Positions 7,514 through 17,103 are shown, counted from the stretch's first letter. The stretch: DNA of 48,736 nt from Bacteroidales bacterium (GCA_017438945.1 JAFRUI010000005.1:1-48736); one strand, 5' to 3'. Numbers and translations: made by a program. Notes: generated by a model not told the origin, from the sequence alone.

Positions 7514-8197
7514 ATGTCATCGAAAATTAAAGATTCCGTAAGAAAAAAATTATGGGCCTTATCTGCAGGAAAGTGTGCTATTTGTGACAAAAACCTAATA
7601 GGATCCAATGGCTTTATTGTTGGGCAGGAGTGTCATATCATTAGTTCTAAGCCTTCAGGCCCACGTTATGTTCAAGACCTTAACGATTATAACGATTATG
7701 ATAATCTTATTCTGTTATGTGCTAATCACCATAGAGAAATAGATACTAATATCGCGATTTACCCCATCGATAAGCTAAAGCAAATAAAAAAAGAACATGA
7801 ACAAAAAGTTGAAAAAAGACAGAAAGAACAAAAAAGAGAATTTGTTTTTTTAGTCAAAATCAATACAGGAGAAACTTTGGGTAATGTAATATTAGGGAAT
7901 GATAGTTGGACTATAGCTACAGAAATAAATAATCCATATATTGAAAAAATATCAATGGAATTGGATGATTCAATTAGAATCATGCTGGATCTACAGGGCT
8001 TTTTGGAGTTGCAAGATAAACTTGAATTTTACAATAAATTAGATGGTTATATAAAGACTCTTACTGAACAAAATTTGGGAATATATATAAACACAAGCAA
8101 AAAGAGAATCAATGGATTGGTGGTCTCATCGGTTCTTATCGTTATCAAGGATGCAAAATCAGATTTTTGTTTTATTAAGCGAGATTTATTGACATAA
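7514..8197 (+). CDS. HNH endonuclease family protein
   Basis: The 227-residue protein starts at ATG 7514, chosen because the promoter box lies just before it. The N-terminal half is an HNH nuclease domain: CAIC (about residues 21-24), ECHIIS, then NLILLCANHHREID, giving the two metal-binding Cys pairs and the catalytic His. A Lys/Glu-rich coiled segment follows, and then a C-terminal domain that I do not recognise. Stand-alone HNH proteins of this shape are common in defence-rich regions, and the neighbourhood fits, but the target is unknown. Composition is A+T rich. Confidence 0.82.
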   Translation: MSSKIKDSVRKKLWALSAGKCAICDKNLIGSNGFIVGQECHIISSKPSGPRYVQDLNDYNDYDNLILLCANHHREIDTNIAIYPIDKLKQIKKEHEQKVEKRQKEQKREFVFLVKINTGETLGNVILGNDSWTIATEINNPYIEKISMELDDSIRIMLDLQGFLELQDKLEFYNKLDGYIKTLTEQNLGIYINTSKKRINGLVVSSVLIVIKDAKSDFCFIKRDLLT

Positions 8198-8400
8198 TAT
8201 CTTTGGACGGATTTTCCTGCCATAGCTTGAATTTGATTTTGAGCCGAAAAGTCTTAACCTCCAGCGGTGTGCCTTTCATAAAATAGGTGGTGATGCTCCG
8301 AATTATCTATGATTACCTCTTTGATGCGAAAGCGATTACGGTTTTAATCCCGTCAAGGTGCAGTTTAGGCGGATAACGTGCCTGGTCGCCCAATAAAACA

Positions 8401-11025
8401 TTAATCTATATAATTTTCAAGCATTTCCTTGATTACATCGTATTTGTCTTTAGTCATTAAATCCAAGTCCAGCTTCCTTTTTTGGTATTCAATCTCATTT
8501 AACAACAAGTTTCCTTCTTTTTTTGCCATTAACTCAATTTTTTTGCTGGCGTAATCATCTCCTAATAAAGCAGCTTTGATGTAACATCTCAAAGCCTTCT
8601 TATCGGATTGTTCCACACCATGTCCATATTCGTAGCAGCAACCGAGGAAAAATTGTGCTTCCGTATGTCCTTGCGCCGCCGCTTTGAAATACCATTCTAC
8701 GGCCTTCTTATCGGATTGCATCACGCCCTTACCTTTCTTGTAACATAAACCGAGGGAGTATTGAGCCCTTCTATCACCTTGTTCGGCCGCCTTGGTGAAC
8801 CATTCTGCAGCCTTCTTGTCGGATTGCTTCACACCTTCACCTTTCTTGTAGTGGTAAGCGAGAAAGAACTGGGCTTCTGCAAGTCCCTGTTCGGCTGCCT
8901 TGATGAACCACTCCACAGCTTTCTCATCGGACTGTTTCACGCGGTATATACAACCGAGGTAGAGTTGAGCCATTTTATGCCCTTGTTGAGCCGCCTTGGT
9001 GTACCACTCCGTTGCTTTATCATCAGATTTCTCCACATCAAATCCTTGTTCGTAGCATTGACCGAGAGTAAATTGTGCTTCTGCATATCCATTTTCCGCC
9101 GCATTTGTGAGCAACTCTACTGCTTTCTTATCGGATCGCTTCACTTCCTGTCCGATTTTGTGGCAGCGACTGAGGGCGTATTGTGTTCGACCAAGGGCGT
9201 TTTGTGCACCAGAACAACCTTGTTCCGTCGCCTTGGTGTACCACCACACGGCTTTCTCATAGGATTTCTCCACCCCCTGTCCGTCCTCGTAGATTCTACC
9301 GAGGGAGAATTGCGCTTCAGCATATCCCTGTTCCGCCGCCTTGGTGTACCACTCCATGGCCTTCTCATAGGATTTCTCCACACCCCATCCGTCTTCGTAG
9401 AAAATACCAAGAGAAAATTGCGCTTCAGCATATCCCTGTTCCGCAGCCTTGGTATACCACTCTACAGCTTTTCCATAGGATTGCTCAACTCCCCGTCCAG
9501 ATTCGTAGCAAAGACCGAGATTGTATTGTGCTTCTACATGTCCCTGCTCCGCCGCTTCAGTGAACCATTTTGCGGCTTGTTCATAGTCCTCTGACCTATT
9601 TATGTGGAATAAACCGAAGTTGAATTGCGCCTCTGCATCTCCCTGCTCCGCTGCTGCGTTGAACCAATCTATAGCTTCATTACAGTTTATCTCCACTCCC
9701 TGACCATTCATATAACATAAACCGAGTTTGCATTGTGCCCGTGCATGTCCTTGATATGCCGCTCTAGTGTACCAATAAAAAGATTCTTCGTTGGATTGCT
9801 CTATTCCCAGACCATTTTCGTAGCAGAAACCGAGACGGAATTGCGCCCGCGCATCTCCGTGCTCCGCAGGCCATTTGTACAACTCCACGGCTCTCTTATA
9901 GGATTGTTTCACAACTTGACCGTACTCATAGCATTCACCGAGGGGGTAGTGCGCCGGTCCATATCCCTGCTCCGCTGCCTTGGTATACCACTCCACGGCC
10001 TTCTCATAGGATTGCTCCACTCCTTGACCATTTTTGTAACATACACCGAGAGCGTATTGCGCCTGTGCATCTTGATGATCTGCTGCTTTGGTAAACCATT
10101 CTACGGCCTTCTCATAGGATTGCTCAACACCTTGGCCTTTTCTATAGCATACACCGAGTTCGTATTGCGCTTGTGTATCTTGATGATCTGCTGCTTTGGT
10201 AAACCATTCTACGGCCTTTTCATAGGATTGCTCAACACCTTGGCCATTACTGTAGCTGACACCGAGGTTAATTTGCGCACTTGTATATTCTTGTTCCGCT
10301 GACTTGGTGTACCATTCCACAGCTTTCTCATAGGATTGCTCAACACCTTGGCCTTTCCTGTAGCAGTTTCCGAGTGAGAATTGTGCTCTGGCGTCTCCTT
10401 GCTCCGCTGCCTTTGTGAACCACTCCACGGCCTTCTTGTCGGATTGATCCACACCTTTGCCTTTTTTGTAGTAGAAAGCGAGGTCGTACTGCGCCCAAAC
10501 ATATCCCTGTTCAGCCGCCTTGGTGTACCACTCAGCCGCCTTTACATAGGAAAACTCAACACCATTGCCATACTCGTAGCAGACACCGAGGGCGTATTGC
10601 GCCCGTGCATACCCCTGCTCTGCCGACTTTATGAACCACTCCACGGCCTTCTTATAGGATGTTTCCTCGGCTTTCAAATAGGTGTTAAAGGATTTATCCA
10701 CGCCTTTCAAATAGGATTGCATCGCTACTTGGCCATCATGGTATAAGCTGCCGAGGCAGTATTGTGCCCTTGCATTACCCATCTCCGCCGCTTTGGTGTA
10801 CCATTCCAAGGCTTTCTCATAGGACTTTTCCACTTCATAGCCATAATAATATTGGCATCCGATGGCTGTTACATCACCTTGCTCGGCGGCTTTTAAAGTC
10901 CAATATTCTGCTTTTTCGTCGGACCTGTTGCATAGTAGTCCGTCTCTATATAGAAAAGCGAGTTCTAACTGTGCATCAACGTTTCCTTGTTCTGCTTGTT
11001 GCTCCAATATGTGTTTAGGGGTCAT
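8401..11025 (-). CDS. Sel1/TPR-repeat protein, about 22 units
   Basis: The 874-residue protein starts at ATG 11025 (MTPKHILEQQAEQ), which sits 24 nt after a promoter box; a longer start at 11052 would overlap that box. Nearly all of it is Sel1-like repeats of about 36 residues (A-AEQGxAxAQxxLGxCYxxGxGVxQSxxKAxEWYxK). I count 22 units plus a charged C-terminal tail. Unit 3 has a roughly 20-residue insertion, and units 8 and 9 are almost identical (KAADHQD), pointing to recent duplication. No signal peptide is visible, so it is probably cytoplasmic. Sel1 arrays mediate protein-protein contacts; the partner is unknown. Confidence 0.92.
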   Translation of the reverse strand: MTPKHILEQQAEQGNVDAQLELAFLYRDGLLCNRSDEKAEYWTLKAAEQGDVTAIGCQYYYGYEVEKSYEKALEWYTKAAEMGNARAQYCLGSLYHDGQVAMQSYLKGVDKSFNTYLKAEETSYKKAVEWFIKSAEQGYARAQYALGVCYEYGNGVEFSYVKAAEWYTKAAEQGYVWAQYDLAFYYKKGKGVDQSDKKAVEWFTKAAEQGDARAQFSLGNCYRKGQGVEQSYEKAVEWYTKSAEQEYTSAQINLGVSYSNGQGVEQSYEKAVEWFTKAADHQDTQAQYELGVCYRKGQGVEQSYEKAVEWFTKAADHQDAQAQYALGVCYKNGQGVEQSYEKAVEWYTKAAEQGYGPAHYPLGECYEYGQVVKQSYKRAVELYKWPAEHGDARAQFRLGFCYENGLGIEQSNEESFYWYTRAAYQGHARAQCKLGLCYMNGQGVEINCNEAIDWFNAAAEQGDAEAQFNFGLFHINRSEDYEQAAKWFTEAAEQGHVEAQYNLGLCYESGRGVEQSYGKAVEWYTKAAEQGYAEAQFSLGIFYEDGWGVEKSYEKAMEWYTKAAEQGYAEAQFSLGRIYEDGQGVEKSYEKAVWWYTKATEQGCSGAQNALGRTQYALSRCHKIGQEVKRSDKKAVELLTNAAENGYAEAQFTLGQCYEQGFDVEKSDDKATEWYTKAAQQGHKMAQLYLGCIYRVKQSDEKAVEWFIKAAEQGLAEAQFFLAYHYKKGEGVKQSDKKAAEWFTKAAEQGDRRAQYSLGLCYKKGKGVMQSDKKAVEWYFKAAAQGHTEAQFFLGCCYEYGHGVEQSDKKALRCYIKAALLGDDYASKKIELMAKKEGNLLLNEIEYQKRKLDLDLMTKDKYDVIKEMLENYID

Positions 11026-11049
11026 AATATGTCTTTCAATTTGGAAGTG

Positions 11050-11057
11050 CAAAAATA
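11050..11057 (-). promoter_or_regulatory. -7 box for the Sel1-repeat gene
   Basis: On the minus strand TATTTTTG fits TAnnTTTG and lies 24 nt upstream of the ATG at 11025. Confidence 0.6.
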
Positions 11058-11353
11058 CATTTTTTACTTACCAACTCCCACAGATACATAACTTCTGTCC
11101 TTGCCTTTCTGCAACTTGCGTCCGTATCCTTGATAATGGTGCTGCTCATGGAAATGAGTGTAAACCGCACGTGTCGCCGTTGTGACAACAATATAACAAA
11201 AGAATACGCATCTTGCAGGACGAATGCGTTCAACATCGCGACAACGATTGCGTTATGAGGACGGGAGGACGAAATTCGAGCGGAAAGCGTGTATGGTCTC
11301 TCAATAAATTGAAAATCAGTTTTTTTATAACTCTATTCACCAGAATAAACAGA
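11058..11353. other. spacer without a supported gene
   Basis: About 300 bp between two minus-strand genes. I see no coding frame worth calling, no strong terminator and no repeat beyond the Sel1 promoter at its left edge. Confidence 0.5.
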
Positions 11354-12439
11354 TTAGATTTGTTCTACACCAACAAGAATACAGCATTGCATCTCGTATA
11401 TAGCCTCTGCAGATAAGGAATCAAAAGCACTTAATTCATTCCAATGAATAATGCTAATAAAACGTGTATTATTATGTTCATGTTTATTATCAATCAAATA
11501 CTGGACATAGTATTCCAAATCATCATAAACTCCTTCGTATAAAACTCCATCTTTCCATGCCCTAAAGTTAATTTTGTTCATTGCAGACCTTACTTTCTCA
11601 TAATAGTTCTTACATATTTCACGTTTATCTGGACGAACATGGATTTTTGAATCATCGTCAATTGATACTTTCATTTGACATTTCACCTCTCCTAAATAAT
11701 TATATCCATGAACATCTTCCCATTCCTTTCTGAGAACATCTACAAATAGCGGAAGTTTCTTCAATTCGGAATCATCTCCTTTCCATTCTGCATGTAAATC
11801 AAAATCTTCAATACTATCTCCTGGCATAGTATCATAAATAGTTATATTCTGAAATTCATTGCCCTCATTTTTTATCAAATTATTGTACAAATGAATCCAT
11901 TCAAAAAATTGTTCCGCATTACAGATTCTTTTTATTTCTGCGAATGTGACCAAGCAAGGTATCCCCTCAATCTTTTCTACTGTAATTTCGAACATAGACA
12001 CTTTGTTAAGGTATTCAACTACATATTTCGAAAGAAGTTCAAAAATATCCTTCGATAAAAGATAAGATTGTTCTATGCGAACACACCATGGTTTTGACAA
12101 ATCTTCATGCAGGATGTGTGTTTTCCCACCAAGAATTTGTTTTAATTCTGGATAGAAACAAGCATAATCACCAGCTACACCTATAGGTAGAATATTCTTT
12201 GGAGTGAATTCTGTCATAAAATAATTTAGATACTTCTGAAAGAAAGATTCATCTGTGATGGATAATGACGAGATGTCATAATCTGACAGACCATGATCCA
12301 TATCATAATACCATAGAATAGGACGACAATCATGTCCACTCCCTTGCACTGAACAATGCATTTTTTTTAAGAAGCTTCGCAGGTCTTCTGAGGCTTGTTT
12401 CCAAACAGATTTGTCTAACGTCAATTTACCATTATTCAT
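11354..12439 (-). CDS. hypothetical protein, 361 residues
   Basis: A soluble protein with no signal peptide or membrane helix. The middle is rich in acidic and aromatic residues (IYDTMPGDSIEDFDLHAEWKG), and a lysine/arginine-rich helix follows (KREICKNYYEKVRSAMNKI). I recognise no domain. It is A+T rich like its neighbours and starts at ATG 12439. It is a good full-length frame with no competitor on the other strand, so it is likely a real gene. No function is proposed. Confidence 0.65.
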   Translation of the reverse strand: MNNGKLTLDKSVWKQASEDLRSFLKKMHCSVQGSGHDCRPILWYYDMDHGLSDYDISSLSITDESFFQKYLNYFMTEFTPKNILPIGVAGDYACFYPELKQILGGKTHILHEDLSKPWCVRIEQSYLLSKDIFELLSKYVVEYLNKVSMFEITVEKIEGIPCLVTFAEIKRICNAEQFFEWIHLYNNLIKNEGNEFQNITIYDTMPGDSIEDFDLHAEWKGDDSELKKLPLFVDVLRKEWEDVHGYNYLGEVKCQMKVSIDDDSKIHVRPDKREICKNYYEKVRSAMNKINFRAWKDGVLYEGVYDDLEYYVQYLIDNKHEHNNTRFISIIHWNELSAFDSLSAEAIYEMQCCILVGVEQI

Positions 12440-12493
12440 AATTATAAAATCAACTAAAGTATCGTATTAATGTTTTCGAAAAAATTCATGCGG

Positions 12494-12501
12494 CAAAACT
12501 A
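12494..12501 (-). promoter_or_regulatory. -7 box for the 361-residue protein gene
   Basis: TAGTTTTG on the minus strand fits TAnnTTTG, about 55 nt before the ATG at 12439. Confidence 0.45.
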
Positions 12502-12729
12502 CAAAAAAAGCCGTCACAAACTGCATCGGCTTTCAAAACTGATCAAATCAGACTGCTGCGAAAAGATGTTTGCTATGGTGTCACGGTCTCGTCACTGAGG
12601 TTTGTTGATTGCCTATGAGTGAGTCCATTACACTGGTATTGACCTATGCGGTGAGGGTATCATAGACATACAAGACATCCCCCCTCTTTGCAAGCCTTGC
12701 AACTCCCTCCCTCATCACCTGAAATATCG

Positions 12730-12737
12730 TATTTTTG
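12730..12737 (+). promoter_or_regulatory. -7 box for the gene at 12770
   Basis: TATTTTTG followed by CG, 33 nt before the ATG. Confidence 0.6.
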
Positions 12738-12769
12738 CGCCGGTTAATAATAGTAAGAGTGCTCATATT

Positions 12770-13891
12770 ATGAATGATACACTACCAAAAGAAGTCCATC
12801 GTCAGAAGGCGTTGTTCAGCCGGGACCTGCCTTTTAAGCCTCAATATGGCATGATACTGTATGTCGAGGCGGGCGCGAATGAAGAGATTGACGGGTACTT
12901 TCACAAGAATATGGGGAAGGCTGTCAACATTTTGGGCAAATCGTTCACCTATTTGCCCGCGATGCTGGACAAGCTGGCGCAAATTGTGGAGTACAACTGG
13001 CCGGAAACCGATTCCGCTTGGATAGAGAAGGCGAAGTCCGATCCGTCGTGGATTCAGGACACCTATCGGGAGATCCTCTCCTACAGGATAGACAAGGAGG
13101 ACGAAATGCCGGAATTGCCTTTGCAAATCACGGAACCACCCATGCTGATGCGCCATGAAGAGACCTCTTTAGACGGCCATGTTTTCACTCTGTTTCCACT
13201 TCTGTACAGTAACGACACCCAATTCGAGCAATTGTTGACGGCCATCGCGCAGGCGCCTCGTCCTGATTCGAATACATTTCATAGTACGCTTATTGAACAG
13301 CCCCTGCGTTATAGCCGCTTGCGGGAGCGCGTGGATGTTGACCCCAAAGACAACGCGGACTGGGGGAGAATCGATGTGCTGGCGGACGAAATCCGGCAGC
13401 GAATCGAAGAGATGCGCTCAATTGGGGTGTCCGACTTTGTCATAAAGAAACTGATTGCATTGCCTGACCCAAAACTGAGCACGCTTCGCATCACCAAGGA
13501 TTACGGCATTTTCCTGCCCGACTACAACAATATGGAAATCGCCTTGCCGACACTCTCCAAGGTGGTCTATTTCTTCTTCCTGCGCCATCCCAAAGGATTG
13601 CGGTTCAAAGAGTTGATCGACTACCGCGAGGAGCTGCTGCAGATTTACCGTCTTATATCTAACCGTTATGACGCGGCTAAAATGGAGCAAAGTATTGACG
13701 ATCTGGTTGACTCCACCGGCAATTCCATCAATGAAAAGTGCAGCCGCATCCGCGCCGCCTTTGTGAGCCGGTTCAGCGATGATCTGGCCAAGAACTACTA
13801 CATCACGGGATATTCCGGTCAGGCAAAATACATCCCCCTCGACCGCAGTTTGGTGATCGACGAGGCGGGGATACTCACAAACAAACAATAA
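12770..13891 (+). CDS. conserved Bacteroidetes hypothetical protein
   Basis: The protein has 373 residues and no membrane segments. The C-terminal third (LPTLSKVVYFFFLRHPKGLRFKEL, then a Ser/Asn-rich SNRYD and NEKCSRIRAAFVSRF block) resembles a conserved C-terminal module I recall from unannotated Bacteroidetes proteins; it could be a DNA-binding or response domain, but this is not established. The N-terminal part is probably a separate domain. It has its own promoter, and the next gene begins 73 bp downstream. Function unknown. Confidence 0.65.
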   Translation: MNDTLPKEVHRQKALFSRDLPFKPQYGMILYVEAGANEEIDGYFHKNMGKAVNILGKSFTYLPAMLDKLAQIVEYNWPETDSAWIEKAKSDPSWIQDTYREILSYRIDKEDEMPELPLQITEPPMLMRHEETSLDGHVFTLFPLLYSNDTQFEQLLTAIAQAPRPDSNTFHSTLIEQPLRYSRLRERVDVDPKDNADWGRIDVLADEIRQRIEEMRSIGVSDFVIKKLIALPDPKLSTLRITKDYGIFLPDYNNMEIALPTLSKVVYFFFLRHPKGLRFKELIDYREELLQIYRLISNRYDAAKMEQSIDDLVDSTGNSINEKCSRIRAAFVSRFSDDLAKNYYITGYSGQAKYIPLDRSLVIDEAGILTNKQ

Positions 13892-13964
13892 CGCAGGGAA
13901 ACCGAAAACTGTACAATTTACCATAAAACTGAAGAGCCAACAGGATAAAATAGGCATAACGTAT

Positions 13965-14645
13965 ATGAACGATCTACTAACTTTTAATGCTGTTTCTGCA
14001 TGGACAGCTTTTGGAGCTCAAGATTACTCTGGTTTAGAACGACATGGAAACCAAATATACAACTATTTCGTTCACAATCCAGGTGAACTCCTTAAGTTAG
14101 ATAAACCTCTTTTAATCGGAAAGGTTTTCCAAGTATGTCTCGGTTTTCAAGAGCCAGACGAGGATATACAAGAGGTTCGGGCAGAAAATGCATTTCTGTG
14201 CTTTTCCCAAGCTTTAGAATCCAACAAGACAAATGTTCATGACGAAGCTTCTGCAAGACTAATGATGCTTTTAATTCGAGACCAGAAGCATTTGATTAGT
14301 AAGGTGGGGCAGGCGTGTCGAAACGAGCATGCAAATCCGTATGGTTTTTTGGATATGTTTGATGATGGGCTACCGATGGATATGCCCATGGCAACAAACA
14401 CAAAGATGCTTTTTACCGCATACTATATTTATGATGGTATTCTTGACAAAACAAATGTCAGTGGCGAATTTGTAAATGTAGGAGAAAGGAGTGCGTATGA
14501 GAATGTCAAAAGACATATTATTGACAACTGTGATCAGTTAAGCAGCACAGCGTCAGAAAGAAAGATAGAACTTGGTGGTATCGTTTTTAATAAGATATGC
14601 GACAGACTTCGTAAAGATATCTCGCTGTATTCAGACAGTATGTAA
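13965..14645 (+). CDS. hypothetical protein, 226 residues
   Basis: A soluble, mostly helical protein (MNDLLTFNAVSAWTAFG at the start; LMMLLIRDQKHLISKVGQACR in the middle). No signal peptide or recognised motif is visible. It lies 73 bp after the previous gene on the same strand, with no clear promoter box between, so it may be read from the same transcript. It is more A+T rich than that gene, which suggests a different origin. Confidence 0.6.
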   Translation: MNDLLTFNAVSAWTAFGAQDYSGLERHGNQIYNYFVHNPGELLKLDKPLLIGKVFQVCLGFQEPDEDIQEVRAENAFLCFSQALESNKTNVHDEASARLMMLLIRDQKHLISKVGQACRNEHANPYGFLDMFDDGLPMDMPMATNTKMLFTAYYIYDGILDKTNVSGEFVNVGERSAYENVKRHIIDNCDQLSSTASERKIELGGIVFNKICDRLRKDISLYSDSM

Positions 14646-14825
14646 CAATCCGCAATAAGGAAACTTCTTTGTGCTGACGTTCCTTTGGACCGGCTTCGTG
14701 GCAGCAGCATTATATTTAGCCATTGATTGATTGGAATGGAGTATCGTTTCTTCGCAAAACAGGAGGAAAAGACGGGCGGTTGTTGTGCTTTTCCCGGCCA
14801 CAGCGGGCAGCTGCGGTCGAAGCCC

Positions 14826-14854
14826 AATTCCCCTTCTATTTTAGAAGGGGAATT
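14826..14854. repeat. 13-bp perfect hairpin
   Basis: aattccccttcta (14826-14838) and its exact reverse complement (14842-14854) surround a ttt loop. No GTAG head is present, so it is not placed with the REP family. Confidence 0.75.
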
Positions 14855-14867
14855 TCCCCCGCTCCGG

Positions 14868-14883
14868 CACCGCAGTGCCGAAG
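14868..14883. repeat. 6-bp hairpin
   Basis: cggcac, a cgca loop, then gtgccg. It may form part of a transcription end together with the larger hairpin just before it; no T tract is present. Confidence 0.4.
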
Positions 14884-15012
14884 ATGGCAATAAAAGCCTA
14901 TGGGAGTCCTGATATTTCCGTGCTGCAACATTGAGTACGCGCCACTAAGCAAAGCACGCAGACAACTTAAAAACAAACAAACGAAACTTGGATTCAACAA
15001 AACCACCCCATC

Positions 15013-15388
15013 ATGAAACTAAACCACCTCATGGCCCTTTCCCCCGACAAGAAGAGCGAAACCGTGACCACGGGCTTCCAACACCTGGACCACCTTACCG
15101 GCGGACTACGAACAGGGCAAATATGCACCGTTGCCGCACGACCGGGGAGGCTCCAAACGTCCATGTTTAAGCGATTTAAGGGATTGGTATCATCTTGAGT
15201 GTTTTTCTTCGATGGTAATGTTCGTTTATCGCCCGGAGTATTATTATCTTGATACATTTGAAGACAATTCCCCCTCGGAAGAGATGGCCGACATCATGGT
15301 GGAAAAGAACGACTTTGGCGATACCGGTTTTGTGCGTATGCACTTTGAAAATCATGCCGGATTCAGGGAAATATCATCGAAAATATGA
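15013..15388 (+). pseudogene. DnaB-like replicative helicase gene with a large internal deletion
   Basis: The front part reads TTGFQHLDHLTGGLRTGQ and TVAARPG, the start of a DnaB C-terminal RecA domain, and breaks exactly where the Walker A residues (MGKT) should follow. In a second frame the sequence resumes with LSDLRD and then VMFVYRPEYYY, EMADIMVEKN and TGFVRMHFE, the C-terminal end of the same domain. About 150 residues, including the ATP-binding loop and catalytic core, are missing, and the two parts are out of frame. The product cannot be an active helicase. The original gene was probably a prophage or plasmid-type DnaB with only this domain. Confidence 0.82.
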
Positions 15389-15583
15389 AGAAACCACATC
15401 TTTTGTGAACAGAACCCTATAGCCGTCTGAGGAGACAGTTACTTTGCCATTATAAATATCATTATGGCAATGTTTATTCATGTTTCGCACTCCAAATCCA
15501 CGGTTTTATGCAATAACTACAAGAAAAAGTAAGAACGTATCATTAAAAATTCTATTTTGCAGAAAAATCAAACCAAAGCAACA

Positions 15584-16449
15584 ATGAAATACCTAAAGTA
15601 CAAACAATTTGCAATTCTCGCCTTTTGCCTTTTCGCCCTCTCCGCATGCACCACCCCAAAAAGTCCGCAGAAGAAATAAGGACGGTCCGCTGGCCGGATT
15701 TCCTGCGGGATTGGGCGGCGGATTATGAAATCAACGACAGCCAACGGCTCTCGCTTATCAATTTGATAGATTCCGTCTATTATTTTCTGGAAGATAGCAC
15801 TCAATCTGTCGAAGCCCATTCGGATCAGGTGTGCCGGATGCTGGATCAAATGGCTGATGTCATAGCCAATGACTCCGTGTTTGAATTTACCCTGATGATG
15901 CGGGCTACGGCGGACAACTTTTGGGCACAATCGCCAAGGGATGAACGGATTCTACAATGCGATTGTTCAAGCGAGTCGATCAGTCGCCTCATGGATTGGC
16001 AAACAATATACACACCAGATATAGAACTTATGTGCTACACCATAATACCCACATCTTGGCAAACCCCTTGGCACTTTGCCAATATGATTCTTACCATGGA
16101 AAAGGATGATGAAGAGCCTCTTGCCAGTTTCGTCATTACCAACTATGAGAATTTCCAAATGGACAGTGTTCAAATCGCTTTCTATGACAGTACATACACT
16201 GTGGCGGATGTTTTATATGAAGATGAGGTGTTTGTCGATTCTTCAAGTGCGGCAGGGGGCGTTAAGACTTTACTCTTGCCTTACAAGTATCTGATTCGAA
16301 TTTTGTCGCATTCAGCAAGTGTGAGTGTCGCATACAAAACAACTGAAGGATGGTATTCTATGCGAGGTTTTCCACAAAGGAATTTCAAAAAGAATTTGAA
16401 TGATTGTCCCCGATTGAAGAAAACTTCTGACCAAATTACGCGGTGGTGA
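15584..16449 (+). pseudogene. lipoprotein gene with a frameshift after the signal peptide
   Basis: ATG 15584 opens a clear lipoprotein signal (KYLKYKQFAILAFCLFALSAC) whose frame stops after PKSPQKK. The next frame carries the rest, beginning KKSAEEIRTVRWPDFLRDW and running 260 residues to 16449. Adding one base within the cccc/aaaaa run at about 15653-15661 joins them smoothly. The mature part is acidic with several Trp/Tyr and no family I know. This is either a recent loss of function, a slippage-controlled gene or a sequencing error in a homopolymer. The long intact downstream frame suggests the change is recent. Confidence 0.7.
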
Positions 16450-16455
16450 ACTTCT

Positions 16456-17103
16456 TCAAATGAACAGGGTTTCAAGCGTACATCCGAGTGCGCGGGACAA
16501 GGCAAAAACTGTCTGCACCTCAGCTTTCCGAATGTCCTGGTCCCCTTGTTCGTAGGCTTGGATCATACGAAGCGAAACACCGGAAATTTCAGACAGCTGC
16601 TTTTGCGTAATTCGTTGCTGCTTTCTTATGGTTTTCAGCACATTATGGCGCTCTTCCAAATGTCGTCTCATAATGTCGGCTGCTGTAGCCACGAATTTCG
16701 AGAGGTCTGCTTCGTGCAAAGTGGGGTAAAACGAAAGTACTGTATTGATATCCAATCCGTTACGCTGAATGAATGAGAACGAGTAGGATGATTGCCATTG
16801 GTAATAGGCCAACGCCCATCCTGCCCAGTATTCGGGCGTGCGTTCAAATAGGCTGAATTCAGTTTCGGGGATCCGAATGTCGGATGATCGCGTCAGTACT
16901 TTTCTCATCAGTTCCATCCCTGACAACCCGGAGACATAGCGAGGATTGCCGGTCTCCATTTGTGCGGCGATTCCGCTGGAGAGGAACATCTCGTAATAGG
17001 CGTTCAGATCGCAATGCGCGACACGGACAGCACAATCGAGCATCGTGCCCAAGTTGTGCATGGCATCCTCAAGGTAGAGTTGATTATAGGCGGGGGTCAT
17101 CAT
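16456..17103 (-). CDS. HTH (XRE-like) protein, likely antitoxin partner
   Basis: The protein has 215 residues. The C-terminal quarter (about 160-215) is a Cro/CI-type helix-turn-helix (TQKQLSEISGVSLRMIQAYEQG). The N-terminal part, with YWAGWALAYYQWQ, resembles the extra domain often joined to such HTHs in two-gene modules with DUF3990 proteins. It starts inside the 3' end of the DUF3990 gene (overlap of about 20 bp), so translation is coupled. It probably neutralises or represses the partner. Confidence 0.8.
   Translation of the reverse strand: MMTPAYNQLYLEDAMHNLGTMLDCAVRVAHCDLNAYYEMFLSSGIAAQMETGNPRYVSGLSGMELMRKVLTRSSDIRIPETEFSLFERTPEYWAGWALAYYQWQSSYSFSFIQRNGLDINTVLSFYPTLHEADLSKFVATAADIMRRHLEERHNVLKTIRKQQRITQKQLSEISGVSLRMIQAYEQGDQDIRKAEVQTVFALSRALGCTLETLFI

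Larger units (their letters stand above)
12440..12769. other. spacer between divergent genes
   Basis: About 330 bp holding a minus-strand promoter box near 12494 and a plus-strand box at 12730. The middle contains no frame or hairpin that I can support. Confidence 0.5.
14646..15012. other. spacer with two hairpins before the DnaB relic
   Basis: About 365 bp without a supported gene. It contains a strong 13-bp hairpin at 14826-14854 and a shorter one at 14868-14883. Confidence 0.5.

Noticed and set aside
8198-8400. Possible gene relic on the minus strand after the Sel1 gene
   Set aside because: Short readable stretches are interrupted by stops and match nothing I know.
8761-10746. Plus-strand frames and periodic DNA repeats that look like a repeat array
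   Set aside because: They are the reverse strand of the Sel1 coding repeats (about 108 nt period), not CRISPR or a separate gene.
14826-14854. Strong hairpin considered as another REP
   Set aside because: It lacks the GTAG head shared by R1-R8; kept only as a plain inverted repeat.
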